Shown: positions 1 through 10,831 of the stretch, one piece after another
Layout of the letters: every line of letters starts with the position of its first letter
How positions within the stretch are numbered: the stretch's first letter is position 1
Origin: Dermanyssus gallinae
Taxonomy: Eukaryota; Arthropoda; Arachnida; Mesostigmata; Dermanyssidae
Length of the DNA: 64,000 nt
Reading direction: 5' to 3'
Assembly (NCBI GenBank): GCA_003439945.1
Contig: QVRM01005487.1
Location: 1-64,000 of the forward strand
The notes under the pieces: model-generated
Told to the model about the DNA's origin: nothing
Database searches by the model: none
Seen by the model: the letters and a program-made list of their open reading frames with translations, nothing else
Program-made: the position numbers and the translations under genes

Positions 1-635
1 GAAAAGAAGAGAAGGATATGTTTGCTCATATGTTTGCTCAATGGGACGAGTCAACAGCAGCAGCAGCAGCAGCAACTGAGGCAGTAGAACGTAGACAACT
101 CAAGAAGCATCAGCCGCAAGCAATCCGACAGCTTTAACTCAAACAACACAAGGCAACCTACAGTAACAACAACAACAACAACATTCAATAAGTACAATTG
201 GCTAAGAAGAGATGACAGCATTATAACATGTTGTTACGTACGTTTGTGCACCCGTGCGGCACGTGCCTCTCTCCCTCGCTCTCTCACTCGCTATCTCTCT
301 CTCTCGTTCGGTACAAGCAAGCAAGGGAGAGCGATCAAATGTATCTGTGTTTGTATGCGTATGTATATTATCTACTTGTTTCGTTTTTCATTTCTAATTG
401 AACCTTACGTGAGTGGGTCTGTGTGTGTGTGTGTGTGTGTTTGTACGTAAAAACACGCGTCTATGTAAGTAAGCGAATGATGTTCGTGTGTCTGTGTAAA
501 GCTCTCTTTGAGTCCACGAGATGACAACACCCGAGACGTTTACGGCGTAAATACCGTCGATCAGTCACGATACACGCTGCTCGTCGTGATGATATTGGGT
601 TTGATATTGCATGTACACCGACATCGCCTATTTCG

Positions 636-638
<3 letters not shown>
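1..638. other. Intergenic, CAG/CAA and CA/GT simple repeats, no gene seen
   Basis: A CAG run lies at about 54-76 and a CAA run at about 168-183. A (TC)-rich stretch follows at 270-306 and a (GT)n run at 419-441. Short ORFs here are simple-repeat translations without recognisable domains. Confidence 0.5.
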
Positions 639-675
<37 letters not shown>

Positions 676-734
676 CAAGATGCGGGCTGCCGGCCCAATT
701 ACAATCTATATAATTGAATGTCACATAAGTCTCA

Positions 735-774
<40 letters not shown>

Positions 775-885
775 GTATCATCCATTCACGTATATATAGT
801 TATATATATACATGTATGGATGAGGGAGGGACGGGAAAAAATATAGAGGTTGATCAAGTCAAGACATTAGATAATAAACGCGCGG

Positions 886-936
<51 letters not shown>

Positions 937-1106
937 GTTATGACAAAATATTTTGCCTTCAAAAGCCGTTTGCCGAAATGTGATTCTATGTACTTGACTT
1001 CCCTTTCGCTGAACAGATTATTTGTTACGGTTTTGTTGGTTTCAAAGAGACGGTGTTGTAGGCAACTATGCACTGCAAAGCCTGAAATACGCGTAACAAG
1101 CTATGG

Positions 1107-1137
<31 letters not shown>

Positions 1138-1176
1138 CGCAAATAACCACCGCATTATACGCACACCTCAGGTAGA

Positions 1177-1247
<71 letters not shown>
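639..1247. repeat. Cluster of (TA)n microsatellite arrays
   Basis: Six TA arrays occur within 610 bp: about 639-671, 740-768, 790-810, 890-933, 1112-1136 and 1181-1247. The largest has about 33 uninterrupted TA units. Between 934 and 985 is a short segment that recurs near 61965 next to another TA array. Confidence 0.95.
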
Positions 1248-1250
<3 letters not shown>

Positions 1251-3140
1251 TTTCTTAACGTGTTAATTTAGTCTCAACACCTCTATTGCCGCACATAATT
1301 AAGCACGAGGATACTTGACAGTGGCATGTAAACATTTTTACAACGAGCCTAGCACACTTTTCATTTAACAGCAGAGCAGAACCGTGATTCTGTACACAGC
1401 TGGTACGCAGTCAATGTTTTCGTTTACTGTGATAGCGTTCTAATTCGTAGTTGTACGGTGACTGATCCATAAGCCTATGCATTCCGATCAAACGGAATAT
1501 ATTAAAAGAAAAGTGTACAGAGTGTTTCCTCTACGGAAACGATCCGTTAAATTTGAACGAAAAAAAAATCATTTAACTGCTGCAGATGCAGATAATCGCT
1601 GTCGTAGGTGTGTTTGTGTCGGACACTTTAATGCGCATTTAATTAAATACATCTCGAAGACGTCAATTGGCAAAGATACATGCGGGACGCCCGACGACAT
1701 ACACGGGAAAGACGGGAAAATATCAAACGGAGTATAGCCAAATTGAGCTATTGAATTATTCACATTTTATGACACAGTTCCAGACAGATATGCTAACGGA
1801 TTCAAACAACAGTGCCGAAACAAGTCAACGAAGAACTGCCGATAAAAAAAAATCTGTGTATCGTAATTTAATCTGTGAAATAAAGATCTTATTGATTCAA
1901 GAAGAACACAGGCGTATTACACATGGTCAGTGGCATCTGGTGGCTAAATCAGCAGAGACGATCCGTGCCAGAAGTCTGCACGGAGTTTTCGGGTGTTATC
2001 GCTCAAATTAAACAACGAGTTATGGTCATCAGAAACTAACAGCTTTATAGCTATCTTTATACCGTTCTAAAACATGCGCCTCAATACAGATTTTGACAGT
2101 CTAAAGTCGGAGGCAAGATGTACCTCAAAGTGTGCGGTATGAGTTACGTAGAAGTTAGCAACATTACTTCAATCCCAACTAGAATTGAAATTTCCAACTA
2201 GAAACTAGGATTATCATAATGTTAGCAACTAGAAAGTCGAGTTTTCTATTAGGCACACCAGTCTTTGGCTGACCGGACATTGCTGTACGATGGTCTATGT
2301 TAAAGTTGCATTGGCCTACGTGAGTCTCAGTGGCGTAGAAAGGTACCATGCTGCTCTCAGAAACGAAATAACGACAACAGTTTGAGAAAGGCGAGCTTTG
2401 ATTTGACCACTTGATATGATATAACAGCTAATCATTTTTGGCATGAATATATATGTTGCCTATAATACCATTCTTACAAGTAGAATCAAACTTAATCGTC
2501 GATAGGTCGATAGATATTTAATCACAATAAACCGCCTAGCCAAATGTCTTCTCAATCTCAAGCGCCAGTCGCACATTTCTCAAGAGCCGGCTATTCGTTC
2601 ATGCATGGGCCGTGTGCAGTTTCGGCATGGCCAACATATGATACATTAGTATGAATCACTTAATTAGAGGTGCTGTATTAGAGCCATCAAAAACTGTCTG
2701 CAGAAGGAATAAACGTTCTCACAAGATTTAAAGCTGAGGCTTGACCTCCTGTTCCAAGCCCGAGAAAGCGACGGGCCGCGGCCAAATCTGGCCTCATTTC
2801 GAAGATGCTCGTATAGCAGAGTCGGTTGACCGACTGTAAATCCTACTTTCCTAGAATCCGCAATATATCTACATGTAGAAACGGCTAAACATTTATTAAA
2901 TAACTAATTAAGAAAATTAGTTTGAGCTCATGCTAATATTGCGACCCGCCGAAATTTGCAAGCGTCGGTGTATGTCTATTTTAAAACTTGCGTACTACTA
3001 TCGTAACTACTATTACAAGTAATATGTAAATATTTATTATTACTCTTTTTTTCAGCACCTATTTTTACTATTATTGTCGAGCAGTTTAGTAAGTAGTAGA
3101 TAAGTGAGTGGTTAGTAAACTGATTTAAAGTATTGCCACT
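1248..3140. other. Intergenic, no gene recognised
   Basis: AT-rich sequence with only short ORFs (the longest are about 86-114 codons at 1477-2011) that have no recognisable domain, no convincing splice context and skewed composition. I see no RNA gene or clear mobile element. Confidence 0.5.
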
Positions 3141-3197
3141 ATTCGAAGAGACTAATCATTGCCAATCGACGATTCCGTATCGTATCGCACAGGCTAG

Positions 3198-3208
3198 CGT
3201 ATATAAAT
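3198..3208 (+). promoter_or_regulatory. TATA-box-like element, possible core promoter
   Basis: The sequence GTATATAAATAG matches the canonical TATAWAAR box. It sits upstream of a stretch of different, GC-richer composition (3230-4200) with long open frames. There is a pyrimidine-rich, initiator-like context about 20-30 nt downstream, but no transcript evidence. In an AT-rich genome such a match can occur by chance. Confidence 0.2.
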
Positions 3209-3532
3209 AGCCATTTATGTCAAGCAATTTACTTTGAGGGCAACATCGAGGAATATTCGTTCTTGTTCCATTATCGGCAAGGAATCTGCGTCCGTTAAAA
3301 GGACCGGACCGTCGGTATGCGGGCAGAGAAGATACGCAGAACGGAAACGCACAGGGAAGAGCACAGGCAAGAACAAACGCAAGAAACCAAGAAAAAGAAT
3401 GAAGCAGACACTCAGAGTTGAGCCTTATCGGACCACCCAAATCGCGGCGGTCGGTAGCCTGGGCCTGGCCGAGCCCCGGCCTGAACGATCGGTGCCAAAA
3501 CGTACCTTATCTACACACCGGTACACCGAGTA

Positions 3533-4000
3533 ATGAAGCAAATGCGGAAAAGACGAGCATTTAACGATAGACACGAACCATCATCATCATCATTATCATC
3601 GGCAACAGCAGCAGCATATCTAACACTATCGACAACAACAACACCAACAACAACAACAGCTAAAGTGTACAGAATGTACAGCAGACGAAGCAATAGCAGC
3701 AGCGTTGCCACAAGTGCACCGCCAGCACTGTACCAATCAACCAGAGTGTTGAAGAAGCAGCGACAGGAAGACAACAAAAACTGCATCAACAACAATAACA
3801 ACAACATTAACAACAGAAACAATCAATACAAAACCAATAACAACAATAGAAAGGCCACCACCACAACAACAGCAACAGCAACAACGAGAACAATAAAAAA
3901 ACAACGGCAACACCTACATCAGATGGTCGGCAGGCGCAATATGAGGCTGCCATTGACGCACACGCAGGCTTTTAGAGTGCCAATCTCTACGAATGGCTAA
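3533..4000 (+). CDS. Low-complexity ORF (155 codons), possible 5' exon or UTR
   Basis: An open frame whose product is dominated by Ser, Thr, Asn and Gln runs made from CAA/ACA/CAG repeats. No domain is recognisable. It follows a TATA-like box by about 330 nt, and an overlapping open frame at 3234-3533 is rich in Arg and Lys. Such CAA-rich leaders are common in 5' untranslated exons, so a non-coding 5' exon is at least as likely as a protein. No splice donor could be assigned with confidence. Confidence 0.15.
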   Translation: MKQMRKRRAFNDRHEPSSSSLSSATAAAYLTLSTTTTPTTTTAKVYRMYSRRSNSSSVATSAPPALYQSTRVLKKQRQEDNKNCINNNNNNINNRNNQYKTNNNNRKATTTTTATATTRTIKKQRQHLHQMVGRRNMRLPLTHTQAFRVPISTNG

Positions 4001-4247
4001 TTGATTTCACCGCTTGTGCCGAACGCAGATTCGATTGCTGTTAGTAAGTGCCACGAGTAGGAATGAAGACGATGGTGAAGCGCCGGGTGTTAAGTGAGCT
4101 TTGGCGAGTGTCACCTCGGTGTATGACCCAGCCACCCACGAACAATTATCGCCGATTAATCGACAATAGACAGATAAAATCGTTCCATCACTCTCGGGCT
4201 AAAGATCACGCGTGAAGTTGCTATGAACACTATTGATGTGTGTTGTT

Positions 4248-4310
4248 ATGTGGGACTCACAAACCCACTAAAATGCAGTCATCCTCTTTACCCCTTGTCG
4301 GGAAGTAGCA
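4248..4310 (+). repeat. Partial copy of dispersed repeat family C
   Basis: Contains the core GTGGGACTCACAAACCCACT followed by a CCTC...CCCC segment. This resembles the central part of better copies at 21270-21435, 25940-26095 and 49026-49165. It abuts the decayed retrotransposon downstream. Confidence 0.4.
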
Positions 4311-5400
4311 GCTGCAGTACTGTCTTCTTGAGATTACTTTGCCTGCGCTTTCTTGCCAGTTTGCGACATTGTGAGGCGGTTATTTTCAACACGGACAGTA
4401 GTTCTGGGAATCTTCTTACCATTAATGATCCTTGAAGGAGCGCCTCTGCAGGGGCTTGGGATATCAGTTTCCCAGTCGTGGATTCCGAGACAGTAGCTCT
4501 CGCCCAGTGTCGAAAAAGGCGCAGCGTTCATAGCAGTGACTTACATCTTCAGCCTCCCCTGAGTTGCACATAGGGCATAGGGGGAATTAATTTTACTTAT
4601 GCGGTGTAAGTATTGCTGAAAGCAGCCACGGTGGCGTGCCAACAGTTGCGCGAGTGGGTAGGTAAGCGAGCCGTGTTTAAGACTGTATCTTTTTTTTAGA
4701 ATAGGGAGTATTGATTTTGCCCAGTATACAGAATGGTCCGGCTGATTTGCTTCCCATTGTTGGCTCCACTTGCTTAGGGTGTCTGTTCTGCTGATTCTTT
4801 GTGCCCCTTCCGTTCGGATCGTTAATTAAGGCGTTTTTTGATGCAGGTTCTTTAACTCTTAGGTCCCAGGAGAGTCTGGAGATTACTTGTACGGTTGCTG
4901 TGGAAGCCGTGTAACTTGCCCGTGCTATGTCGATCGTCATAGGTATTTGGGTCTTGTTGAGGGGGCGACGTGTTATAGCTCTGGTAGTTGTACGCTCCCT
5001 TAAGGGTGCGGCGTATAACATGATGCTGTCTATAACTGATGCTGAGGGACGGCGCCGAGATTCGGTTACTCCTCTGGTTCGTAGTATGATTTTCCGTAGC
5101 TCTATTAGGGCTTTGGCTGTTTTTTTTTTGCTGCGTAGCGCACGTGAGGTGCTCCTGTGAGAGTTCTATCCAGGATCCGCCCAGGTACTTGACCATAGGC
5201 ATAGGAGTTACTGAGAAACCTTCCAGGTGTAAATTTAGATTCTGTGGATGACACTTTGGAACGTTTAAAAAAATTGCTTCCGTTTATGCGAAGCCAGTTC
5301 GAGTCCCAGCGTGTGGAGTTGTTGTCGGATATCCGCCAGGGCTCTGCTGGCTGTTGCTTCAAACTCCCTAGAACTCTCCTATTTCTGGGAAGAGTACAGA
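4311..5400 (-). pseudogene. R1/Jockey-type non-LTR retrotransposon, C-terminal RT fragment (decayed)
   Basis: On the minus strand, three overlapping frames together show the connector region typical of the R1/I/Jockey superfamily. In order these are a segment with the YLGG-like motif (about 5200-5180), an ILDRTLTGAPHV...AAKK segment, a SVIDSIMLYAAPL block (about 5040-5000), a TASTATVQVISRL block (about 4880), and near 4550-4500 a CAMCNSGEAEDVSHC-type Cys/His knuckle. The family's intact protein has an apurinic-type endonuclease and RT upstream, neither of which is present. Frameshifts split the frame at least twice and stops occur, so it is dead. Clade assignment within the superfamily is inference. 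Confidence 0.7.
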
Positions 5401-7335
5401 GAAGCACGAGAAGCCCTACATAACACATATATTTTTTTTATAGGACCGCCTATGGAGCTTAAAATGTTCGTATTTACACATTTTTAACTAAGGACATTTT
5501 ACAGAAAAGGCTATCGCCTTTGACAGCAATATATGTTTATTACTAAAGTGATTGGTATTATTTACACTAGCACTTGCTATACTTTAGCAAACCAATGTAT
5601 CTACGGCAACCTGCCTAATATTTGCATGCATACATGCCTAAAAAAAACAGACTGAGTAGCTCATGTACTCCTCGCGAATTTTTATTAGTTTAATCTCCTT
5701 GTCTGTTTTGGTTAATCGCTCATCACACGTCTGCACTATATACCTGTGGTAAAGTCCATGGCAAATTTTAGAAAAAAGGTTTAACGGCATTGCCTTCACG
5801 TCATGCCCGTATACGACGATGCCGAGGGCTTTTGAGAAAGCTTTGATTTTATAATTGAAACGGCGCTTTTTTTGTCTTTGCCTTGACTAAGAAGCAGTAG
5901 AGGAGAAGCTGACTACAAATTGTTCGAAGGCCCTCTGGTGGAAGACACGGGGCAGTTTCCTATTGAAATCGTACATAGTTGGCCGTGATTCGTCACACGC
6001 ATACGTATATATGTATATACCAATGAGGGGTTAATGAGCAAATTCTATGGTATTTTCTCGTTATATTTGAAGTAAAGGTGTTCTTACTTTTGTTCTACAT
6101 AAATACATATCGCATGGGTACACAAACAATTTTCCCCTCCACGTTGTTAATTCAGCGCGAGCTTACATTGCTGGTGATCAGGAAATTTGCACTCACAATT
6201 ATCTTCATAACTGTTCTGAATTAACTTCATAGCTTACCTTTACTACTCGACCTGACTGCACTCTGAGCCCCAGTTGGATTACGCTTCCTTAAGTCGCTGA
6301 TTTCCAGAAAATGTTGGTTAAGTTGACGCGTGAGCTGCTCCGGGTAACGGCCGGCTTGCGCGCCTTCGAAGTCTCGACTATGCTCGTACTGTGTTATTTG
6401 TAATCAGCAAGTAAGTGTCTTTAGCGACTTTTCGAGTCGCGCAACTAAATACAATATAAATATGCAAGATGTGATTAACTAACTAGGCAAAAACGCGATG
6501 AAACAGCAGGAAGGACGACAAAGTTTGCCAAAGATAACGAACACTGTGTACTTTCCCGGTGAGATTGGGTTGGTCAGAGCACCTGAGAGTGAGGCACTCA
6601 TAATGAGAACCTCAATAATAGCTTAAGATGAGGTACTCCAACAGAAGGTATCGATACCTGAGTCTATACACAGTGTTTATATAAACATTAATCGCAGCGA
6701 TATTTTTCGCCCATAGCATGAAGTAAGGTTTTGCGATGAGTTGATTCAAAAACAAACTGATTCTAGTTTTTCCACTATAATGCATCACAGTCAAATATAT
6801 AGTACCTAATTGGACGTTAAACTCGAGGTGCATAAAGTCAACCAGATATTAACGTAATAATAGTCATTCCTAATGTGTAATCTCAATTACTTCGGGCGGT
6901 ATACCTTTGTACGTCAGGGGGGCTAATATCATAGGCGCATAAGCCGCGCATACAGATACGCCGCCGTACATGTTCAGTTTTCGTTTCTTGGTTTGCTTTC
7001 TCTTCATTTCGACTCAGTTCGCTGTTGCATGTGATCGGGCGATCGCCGTTTGATTCAACAGCAATCGCGGTATATTCATGCGTACCCTCGAATAGCGCAC
7101 GATTCGACTAGAGACCAAAGACGAGATACGTTTTCTGAACCTGAACGCCATTCACATTACATTGGTTTGTCGCGCGGTGTTTTGACAATGAAATGCTTCA
7201 ATAAGTGTCCTTGCTTGCCTTTGTTTCGTCGTACGAATTTCGAAAGATACTAACACTACGAAAGCAGTTAGTTTGGTCGATCGACTGTAGCCCGTCCCAC
7301 ACCATGTAAGGGAAGAGAAATGTGTTATTCTCTCC

Positions 7336-7338
<3 letters not shown>
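5401..7338. other. Intergenic, no gene recognised
   Basis: AT-rich stretch with only short ORFs without domains. I see no RNA gene, clear repeat or splice-consistent exon. Confidence 0.5.
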
Positions 7339-7393
<55 letters not shown>

Positions 7394-7562
7394 TTTTATC
7401 TCACCAATTCTGGGCGCCGACAACGCGGCGATTGTGTGCAAAACGGCGCCTGAGCGACTCCCAACAAAGCAGCGAACTAAACGAAGCTGGTCCGGCTATT
7501 GAGCCATTGTTCGTTGGGCCGACTCCTCCCTAATTTGCAACTCACAGGAAGTACCCACCGCT

Positions 7563-7601
<39 letters not shown>
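7339..7601. repeat. Two (TA)n arrays
   Basis: Uninterrupted TA arrays at 7339-7392 (27 units) and 7566-7601 (18 units), separated by about 170 bp of unique sequence. Confidence 0.95.
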
Positions 7602-7604
<3 letters not shown>

Positions 7605-7756
7605 GTGTCGTGCAAAAGATTACGACGTCTACGCTTTCAGATACAGCGTACGCAAATATTCTCCAGACACTTGGCGACGATTACACATTGCACGACATCA
7701 AACATAATGTACAATAGTTTAATTACTGGTGCTTAAAATGAGTCTAAAGATAGCCA

Positions 7757-7783
7757 ACATATATATATATATATATATATATA
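7757..7783. repeat. (TA)n array at the 3' junction of the R2-like element
   Basis: About 13 TA units directly abut the 3' end of the minus-strand retrotransposon. A second array abuts the other end at 9835. Confidence 0.95.
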
Positions 7784-9831
7784 GAAAATATTGTGATGAT
7801 TTTTATTCATCATTTACAATACGTTTGCACACTCGGCAGTGCTCGCCTTAATAAAAATGGTGGTAAAAAGGTGTCACGTGAAGTTAAGAATCAGTTGTCC
7901 GTGTCCTTGCTTTATGGTAGCCCCCGCTCTTATGGACCCGGTGCTAGCGGTATATCCTCAAAGTTTCTTGCAAAGTTAAAACGGTGAGATCCATAAGATT
8001 CCTCTTCGTGACGCCAAGCCCCAAGAGCGTCCTTGCAGATTCGGAGTCCCATACACCACTCATAGAGATAGTGATGGATCCGAATCTGCGAGGTTTTTGC
8101 GGGTCGGGGAGCGCCGCTCTTAGAAACTCGACGTCATATTTGGAGATCTTGTCCTGCCGCGGTTTTGCCAGGTCCCGGTTCAGGGCCGCAAACCTCGGCA
8201 TCTAAAACCCAGTAGTACTCGGTAGGTGTTGTTATTACGAGGTCGGGCTTTAGACCCGGTGCGCCCGGTCGACGGAATAGTCGCTCACGAACCACCTCAT
8301 GACCCCTTTCGCGGAGAAGACGCGCCACGCGATCACAGACGTCGTCATGTCTCTTTATGGTTTGTTTGTGTGTTGTATCGCACATCTGAGCGACATGAGC
8401 CAACGTCTCAGGCGCATGACACCCGTGCCTACAACGTTTGTTGTAGCCCGGGCGTCCCCTGGCCAATCTGGCACGCGTTGGTAGTGCGTTGATTCTGAGC
8501 TTTAGTAGGTTTAAATACTCCTTACCAGATAGGTAAAGCATACCCTTAATCCAGTAATGTACAAAGGGCGTTTCGTGTGCTTTTTTAAAATGTGCCCCAT
8601 CGATTGTGTTGTGTAGTTGTTGAGACCAGTAATCGGTCTCTTGTGTAGCGGTCTCAATGGAGGTTCCCAAGCGCTCGCAAAGAAGTCTGGTTTTCGCAAG
8701 ATCTTTTTTGATCGGTGATTGAGCTCGGTGGTTAGCATCCATTGGACCGCAAGGTGCGTGGAGTGTTGTAGTGCTGTCAGGCGGGAGAGGCGGAGTCTGG
8801 GAATGAATGTTTGGAGGCAGGGGATGTCCAGACCGCCGTGTGCTGTGTGCGTGTACAGGTAGGCGTTCGGCACCGAGTTTTCGAGCTTAAGCCATTTCGA
8901 CTTAACAACCTGTCTGATCTCTTTATCTAGGTCGCTAAGGAGTGCGTAAGATGGTCTGGAACCGGAGACCAGTTTATATAGGAGACGGGGAATGAGAAAG
9001 TCTTTCAAAAATAAGAGTCTTTGGTGGGGTTTAAGGGGAGCTATCGTGAGTCTGTTGAGTAAATTAAGGAGTATATCCTTGGTGGAGTCAACTCTGCCAT
9101 TGCTGTCAAAGTCGACTCCAAGATATCTCTATCGATCGCTCATACCTTTAGCTGGCAATTGCCGATCTCCAACGTTAAATTCTGGTAAGGTATTGATAAA
9201 ACCTTTACCTTCCTTCCTATTAAATAGATGGGAGATAGTAAAGCTTTTATTAGTATTAATTTCAAGGCCTCGGGATTTCAAAAGTGGGTCCGCAATATTA
9301 AGAAGCCGTTGGAGAGTAGATTTCATGGAGGCTAGGAAGATGAGATCATCCGCAAAGGCTAAGCCCATAAGGCGGAAGTCATCAGTAAGTTGGTACCCGA
9401 TATTAGTTTTGTCTAATTTTGAAAGAATGTCGCCGAGAACTGGATTAAATAAAAGGGGGGACAGAGGATCTCCTTGCCTAACACCCCTAGTTGGCCGAAA
9501 TGTGCGACATTCTTGTCCAAATTCTATGAGAGTTTTAGATGCGAGGTACAAGCGTTCGACATAATTAATGAATACCTCCGGGTATCCACGAGTCCGGAGT
9601 GACCACAGGACGGAGTCATGACTCACCATGTCGAACGCCTTACGGAGGTCGATTGAGGCGAGTCTGAGCTCACGTTCTGCAGACTTGGCATCGTTAAGGA
9701 TACCATCCAGAACCGCAAGATTCTAGAAGGTTCCATTATAGGGAAGAAACGCTCGCTGGGTTGGGAGAAGCTTAATAGAGTTCTGGAGGCGTCTAGAGAG
9801 AATTTTGTTAAGCGTTCGTTGTAAGTATGAA

Positions 9832-9834
<3 letters not shown>
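7784..9834 (-). mobile_element. R2-superfamily non-LTR retrotransposon with restriction-like endonuclease, 5'-truncated, decayed
   Basis: Read on the minus strand. It begins abruptly at 9834 inside the RT domain (RTLNKILSRRLQN, then SIDLRKAFD with the motif A Asp). Next come GVRQGDPLSPLLFN, the catalytic AFADDLIFLA box (about 9355), the thumb-like KDFLIPRLLYKLV (about 9005-8967), GGLDIPCLQTFIPRLRLSRL (about 8835-8777), a CxxxC...H...C knuckle (CRHGCHAPETLAHVAQMC, about 8440-8390), and a PD-(D/E)XK-type endonuclease core (KPDLVITTP...WVLDAEV, about 8254-8190). The C-terminal conserved SGVWDSESARTLLGLG (about 8065-8015) is in another frame. This order (RT, CCHC-type knuckle, endonuclease C-terminal) is diagnostic of R2-like elements. 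An in-frame stop near 9723 and frameshifts near 9135, 8740 and 8200 make it non-functional. About 200 bp of 3' UTR follows, then (TA)n. Confidence 0.88.

Positions 9835-9886
<52 letters not shown>
9835..9886. repeat. (TA)n array at the 5' junction of the R2-like element
   Basis: About 26 TA units begin immediately where the RT-coding sequence stops. The array and its partner at 7757-7783 suggest the element inserted into a pre-existing TA microsatellite. Confidence 0.95.
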
Positions 9887-9892
<6 letters not shown>

Positions 9893-10791
9893 CGATTCGG
9901 CAAGCAATGGCTTGAATAGTTATGGCGAATTATGTATCTAGTAATCAAGAGCACACCGTCCCTCAACTAACGCTTGTCGACAGCGCCAATTAGAATTTGA
10001 ATATTAGGTGATAATGGTCGTTCTTTACTAGAAATAGCTATGAATAAATTACATAGTCCCCGAAAAATGGAGACAGTCAAAAGGCTAAGGAAACAACAAT
10101 AGGTAAGGCCAAATATTAAAAATCTAAGATTAAAAGCCTTAAAAAAACATTGAGCATTTTTGTTCAGGAAAGTCCCAACGTACTAAAATACAGTCACTGC
10201 TCTGCTCCAAATTATATTGGCTATAATGTTCAACAGCATGCAAAAACGACGTGTATAATTTGCAAAAAACCTGAATAATAAGGAGCGCTTCTATGTAATT
10301 AGGTCTATGAGAAGATCTATGATGATCCGCAGGACTATACCACCACCTGCTCATGTTCTGGAGCCCGACAGCCTCTTTGTAGTAAATCAAAACTGAACAT
10401 CGATTGTAAGGGGCATCACGTGAATGCTTCTCGACCTAGACAGACTTATTGTCCGATGGTATGTCGTATTATTTTATTATCGCATTTAAACAAAACCTGC
10501 AGACCTTACAAAATCGCTCTATAAGAGATTGCGCCAAGATTAAACTTGCGACTCCAAGTGGTTGCCAGCCACCTCCCCTCTATAAACACCCCACCACTTC
10601 TAGTCAAGCGCCGAACAATAGCAACTGACACCTTGTCCAGGTGGTCGACACCAGGACATAGGGCTGATGTAGTTTGTCGTCACGTTTACTGGTGGACAAT
10701 TGTTTGCACCCCATTATGTGTTAAATAAAATTTGTTTTATACTATATATATATATATATATATATATAAATATAGAGAGAGATATTTATAT

Positions 10792-10831
<40 letters not shown>

